Shown here piece after piece: positions 9,737 to 17,990 of a stretch of DNA of 64,000 nucleotides. Below the pieces are notes generated by a model. The model made no database searches, had not been told where the DNA came from, and saw nothing but the letters and a program-made list of their open reading frames with translations. Each line of letters begins with the position of its first letter. The stretch's first letter is position 1. Both the position numbers and the translations under genes were made by a program. The stretch is from Methanosarcina flavescens (lineage in GTDB: Archaea; Halobacteriota; Methanosarcinia; Methanosarcinales; Methanosarcinaceae), in NCBI RefSeq assembly GCF_001304615.2, contig NZ_CP032683.1, positions 1,674,001 to 1,738,000 on the forward strand, read 5' to 3'.

Positions 9737-10819
9737 TCAGTCTTTTGCATAAAATTCTTTGGTTGTTTCGACTATTTCCTGCAAATCGGTCCTGGATAAC
9801 GCCGGATGCACGGGGAGAGAAAGAACATCTTCTGCTGCTTTTTCTGAGACCTGCAGGGAATCTCGGTATCCAAGCTCCCTGTATACAGGTTGCTTATGAA
9901 TGGGTATAGGATAATGGATTCCTGTTCCTATATCTCTTTCTTTCAGAAAAGCTGCAAGTTGATCCCTCTTTTCTGCCCGGATGGTATATTGATGGAACAC
10001 ATGGGTGCAGTCAGTTTTTATAACTGGAGGCACAACTTCTGATACCTTTTCTAATCCTGCGGAGAGTATTTTTGCGTTCTTTTGCCTGGCAGAGGTAAAT
10101 CCATCTAACTTTCCAAGCTGTACAAGTCCGATTGCAGCTGCAATATCAGTCATTCTCAGGTTGAAACCCAGCATTTCATGCAGATAACGGACTTTTGAGC
10201 CATGAGCCCGGATCATTTTTGTCTTTTCTGCAATTTCCTTATCATTTGTAGTGAGCATTCCACCTTCACTGGTTGTCATATTTTTAGTTGGGTAGAAGCT
10301 AAATGCTCCTGTTCCGAAGCTGCCCACCTTTTTTCCGAGGCATTCTGCGCCATGGGACTGGCAGGCATCCTCAATCACAATGAGTTTATTATCATCAGCA
10401 ATTTCCATTATAGCTTTCATGTCTGCAGGATGCCCATAGAGATGGACAGGCATGATAGCACTGGTCTTTGGAGTAATTTTTTCCTGAATTTTTTCAGGAT
10501 CTATATTATAAGTATCTGATTCTATATCAGCAAAAACAGGTTTTGCCCCGGTGTAAAGGATGCTGTTTGCTGTTGCAATAAAACTGAACGGACTTGTAAT
10601 CACCTCATCTCCTTTTCCTATGCCATGGGCAAGAAGTGCAATGTGCAGGGCTGCAGTACCAGAGTTTACAGCGGCTGCGTACTCACAACCATTATATTCG
10701 GAAAAAGCGAGCTCAAATTCTTCGACTTTCGGACCCTGCGCAATCATGCCTGAACTCAAGACCTCAGTTACTACATCAATTTCTTCCTTACCCAGCATGG
10801 GCTTGGCAATTGGGATCAT
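9737..10819 (-). CDS. DegT/DnrJ/EryC1 PLP aminotransferase (WbpE-like)
   Basis: 360-residue sugar aminotransferase of the DegT/DnrJ/EryC1/StrS family. The PLP lysine is in FYPTKNMT (about residue 179), with EDACQSHGAE near 150 and the nearby VNSGTAALH near 51 for phosphate binding. It should transfer an amino group, usually from glutamate, to the 3-keto sugar formed by the dehydrogenase downstream. The start is ATG 10819 with GAGGTCC upstream. The order acyltransferase, aminotransferase, 3-dehydrogenase, 6-dehydrogenase on one strand is that expected for making a UDP-2,3-diacetamido-2,3-dideoxy-hexuronate. Related gene sets supply an N-glycan sugar in Methanococcus, which is known biology used here as analogy. 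Confidence 0.9.
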   Translation of the reverse strand: MIPIAKPMLGKEEIDVVTEVLSSGMIAQGPKVEEFELAFSEYNGCEYAAAVNSGTAALHIALLAHGIGKGDEVITSPFSFIATANSILYTGAKPVFADIESDTYNIDPEKIQEKITPKTSAIMPVHLYGHPADMKAIMEIADDNKLIVIEDACQSHGAECLGKKVGSFGTGAFSFYPTKNMTTSEGGMLTTNDKEIAEKTKMIRAHGSKVRYLHEMLGFNLRMTDIAAAIGLVQLGKLDGFTSARQKNAKILSAGLEKVSEVVPPVIKTDCTHVFHQYTIRAEKRDQLAAFLKERDIGTGIHYPIPIHKQPVYRELGYRDSLQVSEKAAEDVLSLPVHPALSRTDLQEIVETTKEFYAKD

Positions 10820-10883
10820 TTTAGGACCTCTTTAAATAATCTCAATAAAACTTATTTTTACTTACATTGATTTTCTATTAAGT

Positions 10884-11552
10884 TTATATTCGATTCAATT
10901 CCCTCAAACCTTCAGAAAGTTCTTGTATTCTGGCAGGTGCCCCGACTGCAAGCTTCCAAGCGGGTACACTTTTTGTAACAAGAGCTCCCCCCGCAACCAT
11001 TGCCCCTTCTCCAATTTCGATATCTGGAAGCAAGGTGGCGTTCGCACCTATAGATGAACCTTTTCTCAAAATAGGACCCTTCAGATCATACTTCTTTCGA
11101 ATAGGATATTTATCGTTAGCCAGAACTGCACAGGGCCCGATGAATACGTAATCTTCAATAATCACGTTGGTCGGAATGTATACATTGCCCTGGATGCTGA
11201 CATTGTTTCCTATTTTGACGTGCCCATCTATAATGACATTGGTTCCGATAAGGACATTGTCTCCAATTTCCGTATTTTCTCTGATCATTACATTATGTCC
11301 TGTTTTGAAGTTTTTTCCAGTTTTTACGTTGGAAAATATCGTTGATCCAGCCCTTATAATCGAGTCAGAGCCTATGGTACATCCTGGAAAATCATAATTT
11401 TCTATTTCAACGTTCTGCTTCAAGATTTCCATCAGAACCCTGTGCTCGGGGTATCCCAGAATTACATTTTCCATTATTACTGTGCCTTTCCCGATTACAG
11501 AAGTACCATATATTTTAGAAGAATTATGAATTTTAAATTCAGTGGAGTTCAT
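10884..11552 (-). CDS. hexapeptide-repeat sugar N-acyltransferase (WbpD-like)
   Basis: 222-residue left-handed beta-helix protein built from hexapeptide repeats (for example IGDNVLIGTNVIIDGHVKI), followed by the region typical of sugar O/N-acetyltransferases (GANATLLPDIEIGEGAMV). It should acetylate the 3-amino group put on by the aminotransferase encoded next. I start at ATG 11552, directly behind a run of GGGGGG; the open frame extends 19 codons further but without a better site. It is the first gene of the minus-strand operon that runs to 6106, with about 65 bases to the aminotransferase. The acyl donor is presumably acetyl-CoA. Confidence 0.86.
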   Translation of the reverse strand: MNSTEFKIHNSSKIYGTSVIGKGTVIMENVILGYPEHRVLMEILKQNVEIENYDFPGCTIGSDSIIRAGSTIFSNVKTGKNFKTGHNVMIRENTEIGDNVLIGTNVIIDGHVKIGNNVSIQGNVYIPTNVIIEDYVFIGPCAVLANDKYPIRKKYDLKGPILRKGSSIGANATLLPDIEIGEGAMVAGGALVTKSVPAWKLAVGAPARIQELSEGLRELNRI

Positions 11553-12271
11553 TTTTCCCCCCGTCTCTCTGACTTTTCGTTTGACCAGAGAAACTTTCCT
11601 TTGGAGCATAAAAGTATCTGTCTACTCTTTTGTACAATCTTACACAGCTTTTCGTTTTCACATTCCCGGCGATCGGGATAATCCATACGCTCAAAATAAA
11701 CCCCTAAGGGCGATTTTTATTGCTTTTTCTATATTCACTCAATTTACTTCTATAACTATCTTAATTTTTTAGTTCGATATACTTTGTAATTATTTAAGCG
11801 ATTTGGTTTATTTATCTACCATTTCTTCCTTTCTCATAAGTATTTCAATCTATCTTTTTTGCTTTAAGAATCTCACAACATACATTCTAATTATTTAGAA
11901 GGTATCATCGTAAAATATTATATAGTTTTATTCACTTAAATTTTCCAGTGATTAAGCGATAGAGGACGTTTACGTGGGTAAGAATTTCCACTCAGGATGG
12001 TTAAAAATCCAATATTCATTGATCAAGAGATTTTCTTAATAAGGCATTGACTAAGAGGAATTTTACCTACTTTTAAGGTTTTACAGGCATTCTTCCATTC
12101 TTAATTTTACTTATTCAATTGTAAGCTAAAACTTACAGAACCTTCGTTGTTTGTTAAGATGATTTTCTCCTTCTTTCAAAACTAAAATTTAACAGTTCTA
12201 TTCTAAATATTGTCGGTGGGATGAGGAGAATTTTTATACCATATAGCATATTTATGAAATAAGTATGCTAA
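11553..12271. other. AT-rich intergenic region, operon promoter side
   Basis: About 700 bases upstream of the Wbp-like operon. It should contain the operon promoter on the minus strand; the stretch around 11,690-11,960 is very AT-rich with several TATA-like runs. I see no gene or clear structured RNA. The part near 12,000-12,150 has a loose coding look but stops in every frame. Confidence 0.35.
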
Positions 12272-12547
12272 TCAACTCGAGGAGTTCTAACTACGCTTAC
12301 AAGTCTATCTATTTCTAATTCTATTTCAGCAGATGCGCTCTCAACTGCGACCGTAATACCAGGAATTCCTGACGGTGCATCAGTAGCTACGGCAGTTTTA
12401 CTTTTACTGCTTTTGCTCAGGGATTTCCTCCCGGTATCAGAATATTGGAAAAATAGTGTTAATGTTTCTTTAAATATGGGAATTATTCCACTGTTATTTT
12501 CTTTCTGTGCGATTCTTCTCTTTAAGGTTGTCGCACTCTTTTATTGA
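12272..12547 (+). pseudogene. small two-helix membrane protein without a start codon
   Basis: An open frame ends with TGA at 12545-12547 and reads, from about residue 20, ATVIPGIPDGAS, a run of leucines, then SLNMGIIPLLFSF and a final hydrophobic tail. This is a two-helix membrane protein. A relative occurs at 34962 (GIPE and MGIYPLI in the same order). No ATG, GTG or TTG occurs in frame between the upstream stop at 12269 and the middle of the protein. A good ribosome binding site, GAGGAG at 12279-12284, is followed by ACT at 12290 and ACG at 12293. Either the start codon is lost by mutation or a non-standard start is used. Function unknown. Confidence 0.55.
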
Positions 12548-12560
12548 TTTTGTACAGATG

Positions 12561-12700
12561 AGCCCCAAAAGGCTGCATCAGGAATCCCCCAGATCCCTCA
12601 GGAGGACAACTTAAAACATGCCTCGCCCGAACTCAGCCTAGGGGGGATGACCGAGTCCCGTCTCGGGAGGACGGTGCCCTTTTCGCTTAGCTCAAGAGGG
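12561..12700 (+). ncRNA. candidate structured RNA, GC-rich
   Basis: This block is much more GC-rich than its surroundings and folds by eye. AGCC at 12561 pairs with GGCT at 12571. ATCCCCC (12584-12590) pairs with GGGGGAT (12642-12648). CCGAG (12651-12655) pairs with CTCGG (12662-12666) around the loop TCCCGT. GGCTG (12571) could instead pair with CAGCC (12634-12638), crossing the second stem. It matches no RNA family that I can name, and the strand is a guess from its position after the small membrane gene. It may belong with the hairpin array that follows. Confidence 0.35.
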
Positions 12701-12721
12701 CTTACTTATGGGACAGAAATT

Positions 12722-12924
12722 TTACTTATTTTTAAGGTTCTGCAAGCCTTTTAGCAGGTCTTTTTTAAAAGATTTGAGCATGAACTTTTTACTAAAAAGT
12801 TTGATCACAAGCCTTTTACAAAAAGGTTTGATCAAAAACGGCGTGGTCGGCGTGGTCAAGCGGCGCAACGCTTGGTGATAAACCGGCGCAACGGTTTCGC
12901 TCAAGCCTTTTTGTAAAAGGCTTG
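12722..12924. repeat. array of short perfect hairpins
   Basis: At least five hairpins lie in 145 bases. AACTTTTT/AAAAAGTT has a three-base loop (12783-12801). A copy near 12809 has the form AAGCCTTTT/AAAAGGTTT. AAGCG/CGCTT (12858-12873) and AAACCG/CGGTTT (12880-12897) have different stems but the same loop, GCGCAA. CAAGCCTTTT/AAAAGGCTTG (12902-12924) is a perfect ten-base stem with loop TGT. A nine-base tandem, GGCGTGGTC twice, is at 12840-12857. A 60-codon minus-strand frame across this block is made of the repeats and is not a believable gene. Confidence 0.65.
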
Positions 12925-13027
12925 CAGCATAACGGTTTCAACTCAAAGGTTTCAACATTAATGTTTTGACCCAAAACTTGTTATCATACCACTATAATTT
13001 GCCTATATTTTAGCTAATCGAAAAAAT

Positions 13028-13294
13028 GTGAGTGAAAATGCAGTAACCAGGAAGAACTGCTCATATTTATTCTATTCCGTACCTTTCGTGATTGAAAATG
13101 GTATTGTATTCTTAAAATTGGTAATTGGAGGGAGTCAGGAACATAATTTCCTGACTGTGTGGCAGTTTTCTCTTCTAACTTTGCTACCTTTAATCCTTTT
13201 TCTTTTTATTTTTCAGAATTTGTTGCTGAGATTAAAAAATTCAAAGGAGGGGGATAATCCCGAAAAAGAATACATTGATAAAACCATGAATTAA
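13028..13294 (+). CDS. possible small membrane protein, unrecognised
   Basis: An 88-codon frame starting with GTG. One hydrophobic segment (FSLLTLLPLILFLFIF) lies at about residues 47-62 and is followed by a charged tail (NSKEGDNPEKEY). There is no clear ribosome binding site, and its 3' end overlaps the 3' end of the convergent protease gene by about 50 bases. It may be a real small gene, or a remnant like others in this stretch. I do not recognise it. Confidence 0.3.
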   Translation: MSENAVTRKNCSYLFYSVPFVIENGIVFLKLVIGGSQEHNFLTVWQFSLLTLLPLILFLFIFQNLLLRLKNSKEGDNPEKEYIDKTMN

Positions 13295-14080
13295 TGTGAC
13301 CAGTGGCAAACTCCGAGTTCTGTAAAACAGGTAGCCTAGAAGAGTGCCCACAATGGATATGTAGAGAATTTCAATTATGTTCCCATATCCTGAGTGCATT
13401 AGTCCGAATAAAATACTCGTAATTATCAATGCTTCCCTACCGCCTAGTACTATCTCTAACCGATTCTGCAGGATTGATCTGAAGATCATTTCTTCCACAG
13501 GGCTCACTAAGAAAATCATGATCATCGTGAGACCTAGAAGGTTGAGAATTGAAAGATCATTGATGAGAGGATTTTCCCCTACTATGAGAAATTCCACCGT
13601 TCCTAACAAGAGACCAAGTACTATTGAAAACGGAATATATATTCCTATTTTTTTAAATGTTATCCCCAGCTGCGCGCCAGTAAATCCCTGGTTGGTGGCT
13701 GCAATACTTACAGGAATTGTCATGAGACCGTATATGAAAATAAGGTTGTAAAGCTTCTCCTCATAGAAAAATGGCATTGAAAGGTCTACCAGGCGCAGGA
13801 TAGGCAGCAGAATAAGCGCCTGGTAGGTTTTCTGAATTTCCTCATTTCTTATGAACATCGTAGAAAAAGAAAGCCCAAGCAAAATTAATGCATGCATTAT
13901 TATGGCTTCAAGTTCCCTTCCTGAATAAATTAACAGTTCTGCAAAAGCAATCGCCGCGCACGGTATTGTAAGGTAAACCCGTTTATTTTTTATCTCAGGC
14001 GTCCTTTCAATCAGATTTTCAGGCGCTTTCATTTTAACGGCTTCCGAAGTCTCCATATTCAAACCCTCAAACGCTCCCAT
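13241..14080 (-). CDS. CPBP family intramembrane metalloprotease
   Basis: 279-residue, multi-helix membrane protein of the CPBP/CAAX protease (Abi) family. The three active-site motifs are present: EEMIFR near residue 196 (EExxxR), FGLMHSG near 226 (FxxxH) and HGFINV near 265. Members cleave membrane-bound substrates; the target here is unknown. GGAGAGGAGGT lies six bases before ATG 14080; ATG 14086 overlaps the DUF1616 stop as ATGA, so the two genes are translationally coupled. The pairing with DUF1616, a predicted surface-exposed membrane protein, suggests work on a cell-envelope protein, which is inference. Confidence 0.88.
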   Translation of the reverse strand: MGAFEGLNMETSEAVKMKAPENLIERTPEIKNKRVYLTIPCAAIAFAELLIYSGRELEAIIMHALILLGLSFSTMFIRNEEIQKTYQALILLPILRLVDLSMPFFYEEKLYNLIFIYGLMTIPVSIAATNQGFTGAQLGITFKKIGIYIPFSIVLGLLLGTVEFLIVGENPLINDLSILNLLGLTMIMIFLVSPVEEMIFRSILQNRLEIVLGGREALIITSILFGLMHSGYGNIIEILYISIVGTLLGYLFYRTRSLPLVTLIHGFINVFFFGIIPLL

Positions 14081-14082
14081 CT

Positions 14083-14970
14083 TCATACCTCCTCTCCAAC
14101 TTTTATCCAGAGGCACAGGTCTTTGTAGGGCACATTCTTTTCAGTCTCATTGAAAAGCAGGAACTCAAGCTTCATATTCTCCCCTTCAACAGAAGGCGTA
14201 ATCTCAAGAGGCTCTTCCAGAGTGGTATTATGGGGAAGTCTGATATGCTGCAGGTTTTCCGGAAGAGGCAGTGACTTATTTTCAAGCCTTACTTCCATTG
14301 TATAGTCCATTGTTCTGTGCTCATTATTTGTTATTCCTATAATGTAAGTACCACTTTCCCCCCGTATGTACTCCGTTGTATAATTATTAGCCATCCCGTT
14401 GTTTCCAAGAATATAAAACTCCGTAAATGGTTCTCTTTCCTGAGGTATCAGAATGACGTAAGCTCCAGTTACTATCAAAATCAGGAAGGAAAGGGCCAGG
14501 ATTATTCGGAGTTTTTTCTCAGTATTTGATTCCGACTCTCCCATAACCCCTGATATCAGGGTAATGGCAAGAACCCTGAAGGAGACTTCAAATGTACTGT
14601 CCGCGGGCAGATGCATCCTTCTAATGTATGCTATTACCAGCGTTAGCAGGGTAAAAGCGGAAAGGCTTGTAAGGAAAGGTACCTCTTTGATTCCCCAGGG
14701 TGTATAATTAAGTGCAAGTCCTATCAAAGGCGCAATTGAAACACTCATTGCAACAGAGAGAGCAAACCTCTCCATCCCCTCAAGTCCGCTTTTTTCCGGA
14801 AAAAGCATGGCTATCAAGGCATACCCTGGAAGGAAGAGCAACATGGGTAGACCAAGGGCTGTGCGAATAAAACTTCCGTTAAGTACAGGAACTAAGACGA
14901 AAATATTCGTAAGAATTACAAGGCTTGCTACTAATAGCAAATCAGATGGAAACTTCTGGTTTCCGGCCAT
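14083..14970 (-). CDS. DUF1616 membrane protein
   Basis: 295-residue protein of the archaeal DUF1616 family, function unknown. The first half holds four or five membrane helices with LPMLLFLPGYALIAMLFPEK near residue 45 and LNYTPWGIKE near 88. After a further helix around residue 155, the C-terminal 120 residues form a soluble, probably extracytoplasmic beta domain (YTMEVRLENKSLPLPEN, then GENMKLEFLLFN). I start at ATG 14970: GAGGAG lies four bases upstream, and the earlier ATG 14982 overlaps that site. A decayed paralog is at 343-1098. The gene forms a unit with the CPBP protease. Confidence 0.87.
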   Translation of the reverse strand: MAGNQKFPSDLLLVASLVILTNIFVLVPVLNGSFIRTALGLPMLLFLPGYALIAMLFPEKSGLEGMERFALSVAMSVSIAPLIGLALNYTPWGIKEVPFLTSLSAFTLLTLVIAYIRRMHLPADSTFEVSFRVLAITLISGVMGESESNTEKKLRIILALSFLILIVTGAYVILIPQEREPFTEFYILGNNGMANNYTTEYIRGESGTYIIGITNNEHRTMDYTMEVRLENKSLPLPENLQHIRLPHNTTLEEPLEITPSVEGENMKLEFLLFNETEKNVPYKDLCLWIKVGEEV

Positions 14971-15862
14971 ATGACTCCTCATAAAACGATTTTATGTTTT
15001 TCTGACTTCCCAATTTTTCTGTTATTCGGGCTAATCTACCATTTTTCTGTTTTCTAATGAGGTTTTTCGGAAACCTTCCGACTTCCTCTTACCGGCTTCT
15101 TTAATCTCCAATTGAGAAAATAACTACGGAAAAGTAAAAACATGTCCGAGCTTTAACCCGGTTTTCTTACATTTATCAGAGATTATTTCCTGAATTATAT
15201 TAGTTTTCAAGAATGTTTTAACCCGAACTATTCAATTACCTTTTGTATAAAATATCTTTCCCTTTTTCCTGCATGATATCTAAAATACTTTTCCCTTTTT
15301 TTCTATTTCTACGGAAGAAACCTCTACCGTTTAAACCTTTGTCCTTATAATTTTCTTATTAGAGATCTCGGGCTGGTTCAGGAGATCTTCACCCGTTGAC
15401 GTATAGCAAGAAAAAATTTGATTTCTCATATCAGTGTAAGTTTTTCCTTCACTATTTCGTTGTGTTATACAAGCAATAAATACCTTTAAACTATTATTCA
15501 GACTAACAAGTCCATAATACGAGCTTAATTATTTTTCATTGTCGGGAACACTGGTTAATTATTTTTCGTGCCTAAATGTTTATATAGCTCGTATTTTAAA
15601 AAAGGTACAGGTCTCATATTAAATGCTGTGACGCACTTACAGAGTATTTATATTCCTTCTTTCGACAAAAGAAAGGAAAAGAAAGTCCCCCAACCGATTC
15701 TCTGTAAATATAGCCTTAAAAGACCTTTTGAAACCCTTTAAAAATTATGGAGCGATGACTCTGAAAAATATATTTACCGAATTTGAAATTTTTACCGATT
15801 CATCTATAATAAACTACGTTATTAAGGACATTTCTTACTTTTATCTTTACAGAGGTAGATGA
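14971..15862. other. long divergent intergenic region
   Basis: About 890 bases between the divergent DUF1616 and GT2 genes. The right half has an ordered set of repeats at 15516-15595, described separately. A pyrimidine/purine imperfect inverted repeat (TTCCTTCTTTC against GAAAGGAA) lies near 15,652-15,677. I find no coding remnant. Confidence 0.4.
15516..15595 (+). promoter_or_regulatory. repeat-framed promoter region of the GT2 operon
   Basis: AATACGAGC (15516-15524) and its exact reverse complement GCTCGTATT (15587-15595) frame two direct copies of TTAATTATTTTTC (15525-15537 and 15555-15567), followed by a TATA-like TTTATATA at 15579-15586. The direct copies are spaced 30 bases apart, about three helical turns. 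This looks like an archaeal core promoter with operator-like sites. The implied 5' leader to the gene at 15863 would be about 250 bases. The assignment rests on layout only. Confidence 0.45.
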
Positions 15863-16768
15863 TTGCATATGGCCATTACGATTGCAGCCATGCCTGCGTA
15901 TAACGAAGCCCATGTCATTGCAGATGTTATAAAGGGGTGCAAAAAATACGTCGACAGAGTAGTAGTTGTGGATGATGGAAGTACCGATAATACTGTCGAC
16001 ATTGCCGAGTCTCTTGGCGCCTATGTAGTTCGGCACGAAACAAATAAAGGATATGGAGCAGCCCTGAAGAACTGCTTTGAAACCGCCCGCAGGCTCGACG
16101 CAAATGCAATGGTCATAATTGACTCTGATGGTCAACATGACCCCTCCGAGATCCCCAAACTCCTTGAGCCACTAAAAAACGGGTTCGATCTGGTAATTGG
16201 CTCAAGATTTGTTAATGGCAACGGTAAAAATGTTCCTATTTATCGTAAATTCGGGATGAAGGTTCTTGATGTCGCGACTTATATGGCAGGCGGTCTGAAT
16301 GTCACTGATTCCCAGAGCGGGTTTCGAGCCTATGGAAGAAAAGCTATTGAGAGTATAAATTTGAACGGTACAGATATGTCAGCAGGCTCTGAGATTCTCA
16401 TCCAGGCCAGAGATCACAAACTGAAGTTTACTGAAGTGGAGATCCATTGCAGATATGATCTTGAGGACTGCTCAAGCGAACATCCTTTCATACACGGGCC
16501 CAGAGTCCTGTTCCGCATCCTTAAGGACATGGAATACAGACGGCCTCTGTATTATTTTTCGGTTCCAGGGCTGATTATGGCTTCTACAGGTTTTCTTATG
16601 GGACTGAAATTTTTACAGGACTACTATCTAGGAGGATACCTGCGCTTCGGGCCTACACTCCTTATGGTGATGCTTACAATTATAGGGGCTTTCATGATAT
16701 TTACTGGAATAATACTACATGCAATTTCAAGGATGATATTTTTAAATGAGCAAATCCGAAGACAATAA
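15863..16768 (+). CDS. DPM1-like glycosyltransferase family 2
   Basis: 301-residue polyprenyl-phosphate hexosyltransferase-like protein. Motifs: AAMPAYNEAH, VVVDDGSTDNT, IIDSDGQHDP (metal-binding DxD), GSRFVNGNGKN, DSQSGFRAY. Two hydrophobic segments at the C-terminus (YYFSVPGLIMASTGF and LLMVMLTIIGAFMIF) anchor it in the membrane. GAGGT at 15852-15856 is six bases before TTG 15863; an ATG at 15869 is the alternative start. It is similar to the gene at 2990 over its full length. The next gene begins within its stop (TAATG), so the two glycosyltransferases are co-translated. Confidence 0.9.
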   Translation: MHMAITIAAMPAYNEAHVIADVIKGCKKYVDRVVVVDDGSTDNTVDIAESLGAYVVRHETNKGYGAALKNCFETARRLDANAMVIIDSDGQHDPSEIPKLLEPLKNGFDLVIGSRFVNGNGKNVPIYRKFGMKVLDVATYMAGGLNVTDSQSGFRAYGRKAIESINLNGTDMSAGSEILIQARDHKLKFTEVEIHCRYDLEDCSSEHPFIHGPRVLFRILKDMEYRRPLYYFSVPGLIMASTGFLMGLKFLQDYYLGGYLRFGPTLLMVMLTIIGAFMIFTGIILHAISRMIFLNEQIRRQ

Positions 16769-17805
16769 TGTTAAAACGGGGATTAACTTATATGGAATAC
16801 CCTTTTGTTTCAATCGTAGTAGGCATTCGCAATGAAGAAAGATTCATTGAAGAATGTATTGAGTCACTTCTCAATCTAGATTACCCACGAGATTCTTACG
16901 AGATTATTATCGTTGATGGAATGTCCACCGATAAAACACAGGATATCGTACGTAGATATCCTGTCAAACTTCTTCTCAATGAAAGAAAAAATGTTGCTGC
17001 AGCGAGGAACCTTGGTGTGAAAAATGCCATGGGAGAACTTATTGCGTTTACTGATGGAGACTGTAAGGTTGATCCACAGTGGCTGAAAACCCTTGTCCGT
17101 GAAATGCAAGAGGCCCCTGATGACGTTGTGTGTTTTGGAGGCCCTAACCTGATCTTTGACACTGACCCTATATTTGGCAGGGTGGTGGGATATGCCCAGG
17201 AATCTTTTTTGGGTTCTGGAGGCTCGGCGCAGTCTAAGAATTCCGCTAAAAAGCACTATGTCAGCTCTCTTCCTAACTGTAATGCAATGTACAAAAAAGC
17301 TGCAATTCAGGAAGTCGGAGGTTTTGACGAGCGGTTCGTTGTGGGTCAGGATGGAGACCTGAACTATAGAATAGGTAAGAAAGGCAACAGGTTTTTGTAC
17401 ATCCCGGAAGCACGGGTTCTGCATCATAGAAGAGGAACTCTCAAGTCCTTTTCCATAAGAATGTTTAAATATGGTATGTGGATGGCAGAACTTTTCAAGA
17501 AGCATGGAGAATTTGTCCGCTGGTATGCGTTTCTGCCTTCGATTGCCATCTTGTTTGCGGTCACTTTGCTTATCGCTTCTATCAAATATTACACTCCAAG
17601 CCTGATTCTTTTTACACTCATGGCGATATACTTTGTCCTCGTTCTTATTACCTCAATGCAGGTTACCTACAAAATGAAATCAAAGTACGGTCTTTTCGCG
17701 CTGTTTATTATTCCTGTACAACACATTGCTTATGGGCTAGGGTTTTTGTATAGCTTTACGAACTCTCCTCTCGTTTCAAAAACCAATTCCTGCTCAGATA
17801 TCTAA
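16768..17805 (+). CDS. glycosyltransferase family 2, membrane-anchored
   Basis: 345 residues. The GT-A domain begins with VSIVVGIRNEERF, has IIVDGMSTDKT near residue 48, AFTDGDCKVDP (DxD) near 93 and GGFDERFVVGQDGDLNYRI near 190, which carries the acceptor-side ED-like residues. It is followed by LHHRRGTLKSF and by three membrane helices from about residue 250. The pattern resembles transferases that extend lipid-linked glycans on the cytoplasmic face. It overlaps the preceding GT2 stop by one base; an internal ATG at 16792 preceded by CGGGGA is an alternative start. Confidence 0.88.
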   Translation: MLKRGLTYMEYPFVSIVVGIRNEERFIEECIESLLNLDYPRDSYEIIIVDGMSTDKTQDIVRRYPVKLLLNERKNVAAARNLGVKNAMGELIAFTDGDCKVDPQWLKTLVREMQEAPDDVVCFGGPNLIFDTDPIFGRVVGYAQESFLGSGGSAQSKNSAKKHYVSSLPNCNAMYKKAAIQEVGGFDERFVVGQDGDLNYRIGKKGNRFLYIPEARVLHHRRGTLKSFSIRMFKYGMWMAELFKKHGEFVRWYAFLPSIAILFAVTLLIASIKYYTPSLILFTLMAIYFVLVLITSMQVTYKMKSKYGLFALFIIPVQHIAYGLGFLYSFTNSPLVSKTNSCSDI

Positions 17806-17990
17806 TATTCGCGAATGTATTTGATACTAAAAATCAACCGAAACATTTGAATATATATGGGAGGCTTTTCAGGGCAAAATCTTCTTAATCAATACAGTCC
17901 TGATGTGCTCTTACCGATTCTCAAACACAGAAGTTTGATTAGTAATTATTTGATTTGTGAATTATGATTATTTAAGATCATGGAGATAGT

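Noticed and set aside
12722-12904. 60-codon minus-strand frame as a gene
   Set aside because: It is translated from the hairpin repeats; residues repeat with the DNA units and there is no ribosome binding site.
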